Below are positions 11,161 through 23,907 of a DNA stretch of 64,000 bases, piece after piece. A program made the translations under genes and the position numbers. This DNA comes from Monarcha castaneiventris obscurior (lineage: Eukaryota > Chordata > Aves > Passeriformes > Monarchidae). The notes under the pieces are model-generated. The model had not been told where the DNA came from, did no database searches, and was given only the letters and a program-made list of their open reading frames with translations. Each line of letters starts with the position of its first letter. The stretch's first letter is position 1. The stretch spans positions 4,960,001-5,024,000 of the forward strand of contig JAMPIT010000174.1 in NCBI GenBank assembly GCA_026261815.1, written 5' to 3'.

Positions 11161-12646
11161 ATGATACCTTTAGATACCGGCAGAGAGCAACCTCGCCTGG
11201 CTGGAGCTTGGAGTGGGGCTGAATTTACACCAGTGGGCTGCCAGTCAAGATCTAGTCACAAGCAGAAATGCAAGCCTATGCACAAATGAACATTAATAAG
11301 GATCTATTTATTCAGCTGGAATATAGGCAGGCCTAGAGCAGGGAAAACACATCCTACTCCATTTGAGTTGAAGGGATCAAAGTGATATGAGCCCCAGAGC
11401 TATCAAAAGGCCATCAGACACAAATCTCATGAGGGACTCCTAAATTCCCTTTCCTCTAGGGACTCACGTCAGTGCAGCAGGAAAAGGCGAATGGCATTGA
11501 CTCATAGAGCAGCATATTTAGAACAGGCTGAGAGTATACTGGTACAGTGCTGCTGCTGGTAAGAGCAGCCTCTGACCAACAACCGGGCTGTTTTCACCCG
11601 TCAGTGGGAGCCAGACCACTGAAGTCTGGCACACTTCTGACAGAAACAGTTCCTCTTCTAAGCTGGCCAGTTGGATTCATCTTGCTCTCTGCTGTGCTGC
11701 TCCTCAAAGGCCAGCATGTAAGAAAGGCATGAGCATGTCATTCAAGGGCTGGATCTTAAAGAATGTTTTTGTAGACTCGTAAAAATATGCTTTTATTGGC
11801 TTTTACAGATATATGAGCACTTGTGCTTCTCTGTTACTCTTTTTAATATGGCAGTTTATACTTTGAATTTCTATAGGGTGCTTTTTTTCTAAGGACTGTA
11901 AAATGATTAAAAGGCACCAACAAAGAAAACTTCATACTGCAGCTGGAAGAGAAGCAAAACTTTTCTGCTTGCATAGCAATTTTTTCCTCTCTACAGGCCA
12001 GTTTGGAGTTCAGATCATCAACTCCAGAGCCAGAACTGAATGCCAGGCATCCTTCCCTTTACTCTTACAAATATTAAACATTTGGTCTAGCCATATTTGA
12101 TGCCTCAAAGGGGTTGATGCTCTGACACAGCAGAGAGAATCATTTACGGTATTGTTCTGCCTACAGATATGACAGTTCAAAGCACAATACTTTGTGCTTC
12201 TTCAGATTTTCCAGTGTTTGTTCAACAGAGAATTGCTCCTCACTGACAACCTCTGTTCAAAAACATAAAATATCTGTAACCCAGCTGGTGTGATATCTGT
12301 CAATGCATCGACATGCACAAGCCATAAAGTTGTTCAAAAAAAATTGTAAAGAAGCAGCTTCTGGTTTCAGATAATGACTACGCAACACAACGTTTGCTCT
12401 CAGAGCATTGGTTTAAGATGCATCAGATGTGTGGTGCTCTGTAGGATGCACAAAAAAACCGGATTTCTCAGAAGTGATTCGAGGGCACAGCTGCTCTAAT
12501 GTGACTCCAACAGTCAAATTTTCAGATGACTTATTTAGCAAACTGATCTGCTTTGAAAGTCCAGCCCTGGATGTGAATGATAAATTGATTTTAAGCCCCT
12601 ACTCTTTTTTATAAAAAGGAAAAGTCAAAGCAAATTGCTTTTCCTT

Positions 12647-12677
12647 AAAAAAAAAAAAAGAAAAACAACAAAAAAAC
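12647..12677. repeat. A-rich low-complexity tract
   Basis: A run of about 13 A residues followed by GAAAAACAACAAAAAAACC. It could be a remnant poly(A) tail, but no retroposed body was recognised upstream. Confidence 0.7.
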
Positions 12678-15600
12678 CTGCGCTTCCAAAGAGGTAGTGC
12701 ATTAAGCACCTATAAACATTCCCTCAAATGCACTCCCTGATTATACTAGAATAGAGAGATTCTTAAACTTGTGAGTTTTCTAAAGCATAATTCTTCTCCT
12801 AATTGTCATGCATTAAAAAAAATTTGTGTAGAAAAAAATCATCAAAATCAGAAAAAAATAATGAAAAAATTGCCTAGGTTTGCAAGCAAAAAATCCCCCA
12901 CATGAATTAAAAGTGAATGTCTAAAAAAATTTCAAAGTGAATGTCTAGAACATATTCAGTCTACAACAGAATGCTCATGCATCTTTATTTTTTTAGACCT
13001 TAATGTGATTTTCTTTTCAGCTGGAAGTTTCTTTCATCTGCCCCCGAGTAAATGTAAATGGTATCCTCTGGTGATTATTTAGGCACTGGCAAAAACCTAA
13101 ACAATGGCATCAACAGTGCAAGTGTGAGTCAGCTGTGGCAATGCTCCTGCTATTTGGAGTCTTGCATAAGGAACTACTGCTGATTTATTTCTCAGGGGTC
13201 ATCAAAGATAGAGTCTGCATGCAATAACAACTTTCTTACAGCTCTCTGTTCATTCCTGAAGCAGCACAGAAAAAGAAAGAAAAAGTTTTATAGATCTACC
13301 ACTCACTTCTTTCTTGAACAGCTTTGTAATGTAAAATCTCCCTTCTACTATGGCTACCAAACTATTTTTCCCCAGCCAACAGATCTGTGTTTTCAGACTA
13401 ATCAGATCAGAATGGATATCAGGATAGGTTATGTTTACTCATATTTTCATTTTTTAAAAAAAGTACTTCTGGACCGGCATATTAATACTAGCAATGCAAA
13501 AAAATTATTTTTACAAGATTCCTAAATTCTTATTTGCATCTGACAATAGAACATGAGCAAAAAGAAAATGTTATCTAGTACTAAGTCAGAGAAAACTGTT
13601 GAAAGCAAATACATTCAATTGAAATGTAGCTTTATTTGGGATCTTGCTAGATCATACATCACTTTGCAAATACATTCGCAGACTTTGTGGACATCTTAAC
13701 CAAAGAACAAAATCTAATGATGCAATCCTGAGCATCCTGATATTCATGTTTAATGAATATATACAGTGTTACTCAAATCTATCCTTCACTTTGATTAAAT
13801 TCCGTTTTTAAGAAAAATGCATTGAAATACAATTGTCCTTTTAAAGAATTCAAAAGAGAGTGTAGCAAAATAAAACCCTGATCAACTGTTTCAATTTAAA
13901 GAGCACACAGTAAAACCATTAGAAGATAGAGCTACATGTCTTTAGAATACATAGCAATAAATAAATTAAATCACCCAGAACAAATAGTACCAGCTGCTCC
14001 ACAGATAAATATAGAAACTTGGAAATATAAAGGATAAAGTACTTCAACCTAAAATAAAATAAACAGTAAGAGGCAGTGAAATGTTGTCTTAGTCTCAAAA
14101 GCCTTATGTTATCCATTTATTTTGTACTGAGTCCATTTATTTTTCTTTCATGCTCTTCCCTCCGTGCATTCAGTGCATACTAAACAGTATAACATGAACT
14201 GTATCATGCTGCATTTAAGCTTGATGGTGCCTAAGCTTACCTCTGACTTTTGGAGACAAGGGTTATTTTCAGGTTTGGAAAATTCTCTCTCCTTTCCCTC
14301 TCCTCCCATCAGCATCTAAAATGTCATTTGTGAGTTGGCTTTGCACCCACTTTATTGACCATTCTCATGGTAAAAGAAAGAAAGCTGAAAGATAATTAGA
14401 TTTTGAGTCTGGGTGAGTAATTTTAAGAGCTTTGCAAGTCTGACTCCAGGATATATTTTGTGTCAACCTCAGCTTTGTTCATTCAGTATAAAAGGCTGCA
14501 TGTCACAAGACAGGATGGTTCAGCTTCACAGGGTTATGGAAGGGCAAGGGGATGACATCCTCAGAGCTTAATTATGTCAGTCTTAATTTGAGTTCCTTCA
14601 TCATAAGTGTAAGTCAACATGTTTAATGTTGAGAAAACTATTTCAGTAAGCAAAAGCAATGAATTGATTAAAAAGATGCTAGCTAAATGAAATTGATAGC
14701 AATAGAATCATTTACACTTCAACAATAAGGAAATGTACAATTCAACAAAAAACCAAAACTAAACAAAGTACCTCATCTTTTGAAAACTACCATAAAAAGA
14801 ATAGCTTTCCAATTTTGTTACAAATAAAGTAACAATTTACACCAAAAAATACGCAGATTTTTCTATGAAATGCTAGTTATCATGAAACCTTGAGGGTTAA
14901 CATATCTTCTCTGCATCTGTAATAAACAGAATGCAAAAGAACAGGAAATCAACAATTTTGATATAGGCAGTGGTTACCCACAAAAGCAGTGTTTTTCTGA
15001 GAAACTTGGTGTTGTGTGCAAAGTGTTGCAGCTCATCTGAATTTGACCATGGCACCCAGATGCCACATACTCAGATAGTGAGTCAGTTTAAGGAAGGCAC
15101 CTATTAAATGGCTCTCTGAGTTGTAACAACTTGGATATCCTTCCATTTCGCAGTTAAACTGATGGAAAGGCTTTGACAGTGCTGCAATAGTAAATCCCAG
15201 CTGTGAGAAGGTGGGAAAAAAAGAAACATCTTACTGAAGGATCAAACTTTCTCCCTGCAGCTTCTTCATTTCCTTCATCTGAACTGGACTGTGTGTTTCG
15301 GGTACAAGATGCAAACTATTAAATCCCCCTCAATCCCCTTTTACTGGTTATGTACATTTATACCTCAAATATTTTTTCACATTCCTCAAAACATTTTTTT
15401 TTCTATACTTATTAACTGCTATGAGATCATCAGTCTTATCTCAGTAGTTTTTCAAACCTTGAAAGCCTCTCTAGACACTTCATGTCATTCTCAGTTTTTT
15501 CAGGTCTTTTAGAAACAAAAATACATGATTCACCTCTTTAAAACTTAGCTATGGGAAAGTTCAGCTGTCTAAATTGGTCACCCTTGAGACACTCTGTAGA

Positions 15601-18099
15601 AAAAGACAGATCCAAAGGGTGATGTGTCTCCTCTTAAGACAGGCAGCTCCTTTGATGTCAATTAACTTCTAGACATGTAAAATCAGGCAAGATGGATACT
15701 GCTCACAAGGCCTATATTTTACCAGATCGAGTCCTCCACTCTTTTTACACTCTATATTTGCAATTCTAGTTATAAAATGGGATTATAAACCCACCAAAGG
15801 GAAAGCTAGATGCAAAATGTTTACTTCATTTACTTGGAGTATTTTTATGATGCACTTCTTTTGTATAAATAGCTGAAATTTCATTGCCTTGTTTTCCTTC
15901 AATATCAGATTGCAAATTCATGTCTAATTTGCTGTCCTCTCTCTTCCCTAAGGTCTCTTTTAGCTTTACTGCTCTTTCCATCCCACTTAGTATATGTTTT
16001 CCAGTTTATTTTCTCCTTCATGCTTTAATTTTTATTTCTGCCATCTGAAACTCCTTTTACTGTATTGGAGCCCTTAGGCCTTTCTTTACTTTTCTCCCTT
16101 ATATCCCTTACAATATAGTTCATGTCCTTGAAAACAAATTAAAAGAACTACATATCCCAATGCTCTGTCCAAACGAGATTTTCTCCTAATCAAGAAGCTA
16201 TATAGGTCTGGCAAACTACTCAAATGTTGTTGTTGGAAAGTGAAGTTTTGATGGAAATTGTGATCAAAACCTCTTTTACTGAAATTCATCACATATTTCA
16301 TAGGCAAGCTGAGCAGGGCAAAGCATTTCTGACCACTTCTAATTCTAATTTATTTTTCAGCAGCAGACTGGTTTATTTGCTGTAATATGCTAAAAATTTC
16401 AGTGACAGCTGGAATGTGGGTTTAGACAGCCTTTGCACTGTAAAGTTCATTTCTGCAACAGGGAATAGGAGGAGTTGTTTTCCCTTACCCTGAAGAAGAA
16501 GTTGTAAGCCAGAACAGTGAAGAAGATCAGATTTAAGAAAATCTAGAGGGGGAAAAGCAGTGGTCATCATAGCAAATTCTCTTAATCAAGACTATACATA
16601 AGTTAATGGTCTTTGCCTGTCATTTTGGAGTCCTTTGACAAATTTGAAGAAGAAAAAGGTCAGAATTATTTCGTATTGCACTCACAATTTCGTGGTATTT
16701 AATGGGAGAACATTATGAAAAACAACAGGAACACTACAAATCATAATTCCATCATGCTATAATCACACTCAATGCATAACATACAGAGATGAGAACTGGA
16801 AGTTTTGGTATTGGTATCAGCGGTGCTGCTGGTTAGCTGTGGACCTCAGATGAACAGACAGTGGGTGGTATTGAAGACACCGCCTGCAGTATTTCACAAA
16901 AGGGTGAGAACTGACATTATTGAGGAGGGCATTTTGTTGTTTTTTAGATTTGGAGCTCAAAACATTGCTAAAGGCAGGTGTCATAAGCAAGTGCAAAGCA
17001 ATTTTGTCTTTTCAGCTTTGTCATTAGACTTCACAACCTGGCTTCCATGGGATCTTTGTTCTTAGGAACAAAGGCTTAACCACTGATAAATACTGATCAC
17101 ATTGTATCCTCCTTTCTTCCCTCTTGCAGCAGAATCAAAGAAAAACCTTCCATTTCAGGTGTGTCCTTTCACCCACATAATCATATAGTGAAATAGGGAG
17201 TGTCAATGTGAAGAAAGATGATCAAGAAGCAAAAAATCTGTAAGAAAATGGTTATGGAATTAGAAAATTAAGGAATGTGTATTACTTGTTAAGAAATGGA
17301 ATTTAAACTTTCTGTTTAAAATAAGGTGATTACCTCATCTGAGAACAAAGGATGGGGGATATTAGCCATTTCACAGAGTCCAGTTTTCCAAATTTCAGGC
17401 AGCCATGCCACAGCTGTCTGGTTTGAAAAGAGTCTGAAAACATCTATACCACTCAGTAAAGGATAAAAAATCTTCCCAGGATTTCTTCAGGCAGCCAAGC
17501 CTGAACTATGCCCTAGGTAAAAGCAGAGAGAATCTTGCTAATACCACAGGTCCCTGTGCTTTAGTTGCTAAATAAAACTCAGAGAGAGTCCTAAGATAGA
17601 CACAGACTGCAGGACTGTTGCTAATTTAAATTCAGGAAAGAATTTTCTCTTTAGCTTATACCTGGCACCTGCCAGTTTTATACTGACTGTGTGATCAGGG
17701 ACAGCAACCAGACACCTAAGGATGTAAAGCCATTAAAAGTACAATTTCACCCCATCTTTGTCCACTTGCTTACCTCCAAGGCTTCAGAGGACAATGAATG
17801 CAGACCCAAAGAAAGCCAAATATAGATCAATATAGGAAACTGATATTTCTAACCAGTGCTGAATAGAAACTCAGCAACATGGACATGATTATATGAATTT
17901 CTGGCAATAGCATTTCTAAGGGACCTCTTTGGGAATACTAACACACCACATATCTGAAAACTGTCACTGCAAACTTGTGCCCTGGGATGGAATGACTTCC
18001 CAGGATCCTCTGACAAATCTCACTCCATGAGATCTCCTATTTAGTTATGTGATCGGTTTCCAAAGCATATCACATTACTTACAAAACAGTTTAGATTAC

Positions 18100-18295
18100 T
18101 CAGTCTCCTCCCTCTTTGTAAGACAGTTCCAGAACCATATTTCTTGGACGGATAAGGAGCCTTCTTCCAATTTCCCCTCTAAATTTATTCATGGACAATT
18201 TACAGTCATTTGATCTTTTGCCAATACCATCCTTTAACGTAAATAATAATTCTCCTTCCTTAATATTTACCTCTCTAGTATGTCATTCGTTCATT
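18100..18295 (-). mobile_element. Ancient CR1 fragment
   Basis: Reverse complement of an old CR1 3' region. The best stretch runs from AAATTTATTCATGGACAATTT through TTTGATCTTTTGCCAA, then ACGTAAATAATAATTCTCCTTCC and TATTTACCTCTCTAGTATG. The block order and spacing fit a known reptile/bird CR1 pattern. The copy is strongly truncated and diverged. The part before about 18,150 aligns poorly, so the left edge is uncertain. Confidence 0.65.
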
Positions 18296-19248
18296 TAATT
18301 CATTCAGTTTAAAATAATCTTAATAAATGGGGAAATGTTGTAGCTATAAAATGAAAATGCACTATGACGACCTTTACTAAAATCTGGCACTAACCTGATT
18401 TTATTAAGTATCAGAAACATTATAATAGATATTAAAATGTAGTGATATTCCCACATTATGCAAATCTATCTGGACTCATTTAAATTCCTTCTGTCTTTTC
18501 TTTCTACACAGTCCAGTTTCACAAATTAAGAAGTTTTAATAGTAAGCCTAGATTTTTAGAGAATCATTTACATATTTGTGTCTGCAAATAAAAGACCGGA
18601 AAATATATGTTCAGTAAGTTCAGTGGCTTATGAAACTGATCAGGTATTTCTGCAATCTCTCTTTCAGGTAATAATTATCACAATTGTCTGCACAAATTAT
18701 TTGCTTAAAGGTACCCACGTTTTGCACCCAGTCAGAAAAGAAATTGAAATCTGGACTGTGCAATTACTAAGTCCACCCAAATGCTATTATGTTCAGTAGA
18801 CTAAATACTCAGCCACAAACTACTGACCTTCTCCTTTATGCTTTCCTGTGGTTACTACACCTGCACTGAAATATCTTGCATTACCTGTACAGTGAATGTC
18901 TGACCTGTGCTTTTTTATATACGAGTATTGTCAAGTTTGCCTATAATAGTGTATATGAATAATACCAGTAAACAGTAAGGTGAAAAGATCTGTTCCTCTT
19001 ACTCAGAGGATTAGAAAACCTGAATTTGAGAGTATGAACTGATGAAAAAGATTAAGATTTTCTTACAAACATCATGTCCTTAAGGTATATGTTTGGTCTG
19101 GAGTCAAAATGTGCATTGCCAAGAAATTCTGACCACATCACAGACTTTGACTGTAATACTGTTTCTTGTACTGCGAGCAGAAGGTATAAGAAACCTTCTT
19201 GTACCTTCTTGAATTTCATCCACATAGATGACCTCTAGGATGTCTTTG
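18296..19248. other. Unique AT-rich sequence
   Basis: No gene or repeat was recognised. A 73-codon open frame at 18,578-18,799 has no known domain. Confidence 0.5.
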
Positions 19249-19515
19249 CAGAGTCACAGTGTGGTCAAGGCTGGAAAGGACCTCTGTCAGTTATTTGGTC
19301 CAACCCCCTGCTCAAGCAGGGCCACCAAACGCAAGTTGTCCAGGGCAAAATCCAGACAGCTTTTTAACATCTCTAACAATGGAGATTCCACAATGTCCTT
19401 AGTCACCCTCACATTAAAAAATATTTCCTGTCTTTCAGTTTGTGCCCATTTTTTCTTGTCCTGACATCAACTTGGCCCAAACCATCCTCTTTACAGCCTT
19501 GTGATCTGTAGCAGG
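19249..19515 (-). mobile_element. CR1 LINE, 3' fragment
   Basis: Reverse complement of a typical bird CR1 3' end. Blocks in order are GAGTCACAGTGTGGTC, GGCTGGAAAGGACCTCT, GGTCCAACCCCCTGCTCAAG, GGAGATTCCACAATGTCC, GTCACCCTCACATTAAA, TTCAGTTTGTGCCC and TTCTTGTCCTGACATC. The copy lacks the reverse transcriptase part. Open frames on both strands across it are repeat by-products. Confidence 0.92.
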
Positions 19516-20219
19516 TGTGAGGAAGAGACACTTGTGACACTTCTGACTGCTGGTGAAAGGCATGCTCTTCTCCATATGTAAGTTTTACACTTTCTCCATC
19601 AGCATGTTTCCCCAGGCTACATGTGTGAGGCTGAATATGACACTGCACTACCCCACAGTGCTGCTGACAACATATTCTTGGGGCTCTACTGAGTTATTTT
19701 CATTGTGTCGAGCAGGCAATTTCTTCCTATGCAGAACTATCACTAGACCATAAACCATACACAAAATTGGGCCTTGCCATCTTTTAGCTTCAGAAAGAGT
19801 TGTGGAAGGAAAAAAAACCCCAACGTGCAATCAAATGGAAGAGTTTAATATAAAGAACAAAATATTATCCCTTTAACCCTTGTGATCCTCTAGAGAAGAA
19901 AATATCAATATCCTACTCCAAGTGATGACATGGTTAGTGAATAACATTATAATAGTTAGGAAATTGTTCTGGCATCAGCTGAGTTTTCAGCTTATACATC
20001 CCATAGTTTCTCTTCCATGATATAAAAGGAGTGCAAAACATGCATTTCAGCACAGAGATTGCCCATGTAGCATTGTACTTCCAAAAAACTTTTTATAGAC
20101 AGTTTTAGCCATTATTATTACTGCAACATGATAATTTCAGTTATTAAACATCAAACTGCAGTGTCACAAACGTAACTACGGTTTTAATAATCAGGTTTTG
20201 TTCATAAACGAAACTACTT

Positions 20220-20355
20220 ATAGAGAGATTATTTATTTATAAAAAACCTGTATTTATTTAGATAGAAATGAATGTGAATTAATAAATTATGTGATTAATT
20301 TATGATTAATTGAATGCAATAAATTAATAAAATAAATTATGTGAATTAATGAAAA
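20220..20355. repeat. AT-rich imperfect direct repeat
   Basis: The motif AATAAATTATGTGATTAATT at 20,281 recurs as AATAAATTATGTGAATTAAT at 20,331, a 50-base offset. The region between is a further mix of TTAATTTATG and AATAAATTAATAA units. Confidence 0.75.
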
Positions 20356-22069
20356 TTACTCAACTAATTTCTACAAAAGTCTTGTGATTAGGGTCTTAAG
20401 TCCCTAATTCCCATAACAGGAAGCATTCTGCACTTCAGAAGTGCTGCATAGTGGCATAGTTACTCATGGCTTTTTTTGCTACAAACAATCAGCTCACAGC
20501 CCTAGGATTTGTGCAATGTATTGCAGTTGCTCTGCACAGACATTCATTCACCCACATTTGGTAATGTGCAAAGCACTGTACAGTATGTTAAAAATTATCT
20601 GTATTGACTTCCCCTCATTGCTCAAGACATGAGGCATTCAAGATTTCCAAGATTTCTTGTGAAACATTGTTGTACTTGAAGCTTTACCATCCTACAGGGA
20701 TTTTACCATCACTTGTCTGCATTTACAGCATTATCACTTCTGCACATAAAAGTATTGTCCTTAGCTGTTCTCAGAAATAAATATTTAACTGATGAGATAT
20801 GCAGTACAGCTCTTTATACTGAGGAATCCTTAAGTGCTTAATACATTTCTGTGAGTTCTGTGTAACATAATGGATCGGCTTTATTTGAACAAAAAATGGC
20901 ATTGTGGCTTCCTGTGTTTCACTTGAAGCACAGTAATTCTAAACCTTTTTCAATAATCATTATGTCTTTTCTGAAAGTCCTTCTTTTCTCTCTTTTCAGG
21001 CTCAGGTTCTTACTTGCTCAATGAGAGATGGGAGGCACTTGTCAACCCACGACACCAGCCTTGGAGGAACCCTGGCCCCATTCTGAGAGCTACTCTCTGT
21101 GAATATCTCAGGGCACATTCCCAATAATCATTTGTGTAATTGCTCCAGGAGATCATACTGTTTATTATTTTTCAAAGAAAATGTCAGCTATAATCATCAA
21201 GAATATTATCAAGCTGTCATGTTTGCAACATGTTGTGAAAATAAATATTTTTATATTACCATTACTTGGTATTTGAGTCGAGTAATAATACTAACATTTT
21301 CTTTGAAATCTCCAAGGTATTATTCTGTTTTGTTATGATTCAGATCAATTATGTTGTGTATAAATTAAACTCTTAAGTATGCTGTTGAAGAGGCTAATAT
21401 TCCTTTTGTTTTATCTGGCAAAAAAAAATCTTTTTTGTTCTAGCTTGGTAATTCCTTTCTTCATATGATGCTCTCGCATGGGAAGAATGCTTTTAAAACT
21501 CATCAAGTTCTGAAAATATACAGTGGAAATACTCTTATTGTTTTTGAGGCCAAAAGAGAAAAGGCATCATAAAACAAACTGTCTACACTCTGGATGCACA
21601 TATTCACTCTACACTACATGTATTCAAATCACAGTAAGGCACCCAGGACAAAAAACCAAATATCCTGATTGTAGATCCTTTCCTTGCCATCAAATCTTTT
21701 AGGAGCGAAATCTAACCAAACAAAAGTCTCCAGTCCATCCTCTATGCGAATTCTTGTTTTGCTTCCTTTTGTCCTGCTAGTTCCAAGATGTTTCTGTTCA
21801 ATAAAACTGTTCTTTGCACTCTCTATCATACTGTTCCAGGTGCCCAAAAGCACACCTCCTTTGACAGATACTGTCTCTGCCTTTATAGCCAATACTTCTG
21901 CTGTCACAGAAAAACTGAAATGTTTCAGTTGAAGATTTGGTCTTTAAATGGTAGATTTTCACCAACCAAATCTCTTTAGCATGAGCTACCAGTGTACCTG
22001 CTTTTACCAGTTCATAACTTGATTTCCTGCTAGATATTCTCATTGGCATATACCATTGGCAGTGTATAC

Positions 22070-22086
22070 TAATTAATTAATTAATT
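22070..22086. repeat. (TAAT)n short tandem repeat
   Basis: Four consecutive TAAT units (TAATTAATTAATTAAT), self-complementary. Confidence 0.8.
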
Positions 22087-22949
22087 CAGCTCTTACAATC
22101 TTTTGCATTGCAATGGAATGTTTGAGCAGGGATATGATGGATTCTCATCAGATTGTTTTTCATAATTAATGATATCTTGCTTGAGATGCTAGACAGTCTT
22201 TTGGTTTTGTGTCAACAAAATGTGAAATGTCTGGTGCATTTTTGTAGTGCCTTTAGTTGCCCAAGTTTTCTCATAACAAAGGTAGTGGCAAATCCAAACA
22301 AGAAAATTATGCCCCCCCCACACACTTCTTGTTCACAGTCTCAATTACAATGTCTGCAATTTCCAACAATTTCCAGCTGTTGTCAACTGCACATTTAGCC
22401 CTCAAAAAATGCCTAGGAGCAGCTCCATCTCTGCTTCCAAATATGCCAGAACTGGCCGTAGGACTATATCCTTGATTCCTTTGCATTTCTTCAGCTGACC
22501 CTGAAAGACAATGTCTAATACTGAAAACTGAGCAATATGTGCTGTGCTATTTGAGTAATTCTTAAAAAAATGCAAAACCTACAACAAAAAACCCACATAA
22601 AAGTATGGGATATAACTTAAACTGTCTGTAGTATACAATCATCCATGTCTTTTTTCTCATTAGAAGTTTCAACTGTTTATCACAATCCTTCTATATTTCT
22701 GCATATTTTAATTCCAAGCTTCGTTATGGTACACATAAGGTTACACATAATGCTGCTTTGGTGTTCTTAGTGGCGTTTTACCATATTGCTGAAGCTCAGC
22801 TAATGTTCTGACCGTTTTATGGAGGAAAAAAATAAAAGAAAAGCAGAAATATGTTTGTTTGGGGTTTTTTTAAGAGAAAGGCTGAAATATTTGCTTTTAG
22901 CATTTAAAAAAAAAATTAATTTAAGTATAAAAATAATTCCACGCACCAG

Positions 22950-23570
22950 AATGGGGCTAACTGGATGGAAAGCAGCTTGCCATAAAAGGGTCCTTGTGGA
23001 CACCAGGTTGAACACAGACCAGTGACATGCCCTTGCAGCGAACCAGGCCAGCAGCCTCCCAGGCTGCACCAGGAATGTTGTCAGCAGGGCAGGGGTGATC
23101 CTTTCCCTCTGCTCAGCCCTGGGGAGACACAGCCAGGCATTGTGTCCACTGCTGGGCTCCCAGGACAAGACAGGCATGGATGCACTGAAGTGCATTCAGC
23201 AAAGGGACACAAAGGCGATTAAGGGGTAGGACCATCTTTCACACAAGAGAATGCTCAAAGAATGGGGACAGTTCACCCTGGAGAAGAGAAGCATCAAAGG
23301 AATCTTATCAATGATACACCTGACAGGAGGGTGTAAAGAAGACAAAGCCACATTTTTCTTGGTTGTGTCCAGTGATTCAGAGGAAATGGCCACAAAAATA
23401 TAGAAAATTCCATCTAAACATAAGTGAGAGACTTTTTGGTATGAGGTTGGTCAAACATCAGCACAGGTTGCCCAGAGATGTTTTGGAATCTTCCTGCTTG
23501 GAGATATTCAAAAGATGTCTGGTCATGGCTTTGAGAAACCTTCCATACTAATCCTGCTGTGAGCACAGGG
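22950..23570 (+). mobile_element. CR1 LINE, 5'-truncated copy 1 of an abutting pair
   Basis: A long CR1 piece that reaches from the 3' coding part of the element into the untranslated tail. Blocks in order are CTGGATGGAAAGCAGCTTGC, CCAGTGACATGCCCTTGCAG, a GCAGGGCAGGGGTGATCCTT block, TGGGCTCCCAGGACAAGAC, ACAGTTCACCCTGGAGAAGAG, AAATTCCATCTAAACATAAG, GCACAGGTTGCCCAGAGATG and GGAGATATTCAAAAGATG. It breaks off after AATCCTGCTGTGAGCACAGGG, before the expected terminal part, exactly where copy 2 begins. A 131-codon antisense open frame at 22,800-23,195 lies in it and is not a gene. Confidence 0.92.
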
Positions 23571-23907
23571 GAGTGCCACAAGGATGATCAGAGGGCTGGA
23601 GCACCTCTCCTGTGAGGACAGGCTGAGAGAGATGGGGCATGTAGTGGCAGGACAAGGGGGAAAGGTTTTAAGCTGAAAGAGGTAGGTTTAGAAAATTAGG
23701 AAAAAATTCTTCACTGTGAGGGCAGTGAGGCACTGGAATAGCTGCCCAGAGAAGCTGTGGATGCCCCATCCCTGGAAGTGTTCAAGGACAGGTTGGATGG
23801 GGCTTTGAGCAACCTGGTCCCTGGGAAGGTGTCCCTGCCCATGACAGGAGGTTGGAACTAGATGATCTTTAAAGTCCCTTTCAACCCAAACCATTCTGTG
23901 ATTCTGT
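23571..23907 (+). mobile_element. CR1 LINE, copy 2 of an abutting pair, with 3' terminus
   Basis: A second CR1 copy in the same orientation. It starts within the CR1 3' coding part (GAGGGCTGGAGCACCTCTCC), jumps by an internal deletion of the order of 100-200 bases after GAGAGAGATGGGGCATG, and continues with ATTCTTCACTGTGAGGGCAG, CACTGGAATAGCTGCCCAG and GTTGGAACTAGATGATC. It ends with the classic CR1 terminus CCATTCTGTGATTCTGT at about 23,907. It looks younger than copy 1 by its closer match to the common bird CR1 form. Confidence 0.93.

Larger units (their letters stand above)
9561..18099. other. Long unique AT-rich stretch
   Basis: No coding gene was identified. The open frames inside are at most about 124 codons (10,016-10,390, plus) with no recognised domain. 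An A-rich tract lies at 12,647-12,677. A segment around 10,935-11,160 is free of recognisable repeats and has several TAAT/ATTA core motifs; it is treated separately as a candidate conserved element. The rest holds nothing I can identify. Confidence 0.5.
19516..22949. other. Unique AT-rich sequence with a tandem AT repeat and a splice-like block
   Basis: Contains an AT-rich imperfect repeat at about 20,220-20,355, a candidate 3' exon from about 21,000 to 21,245, and a short TAAT repeat near 22,070-22,086. Open frames near 21,629-22,049 overlap on both strands and have no recognised domain. No gene is supported. Confidence 0.45.

Noticed and set aside
22800..23195. 131-codon antisense open frame
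   Set aside because: Most of it is the antisense strand of a CR1 copy.
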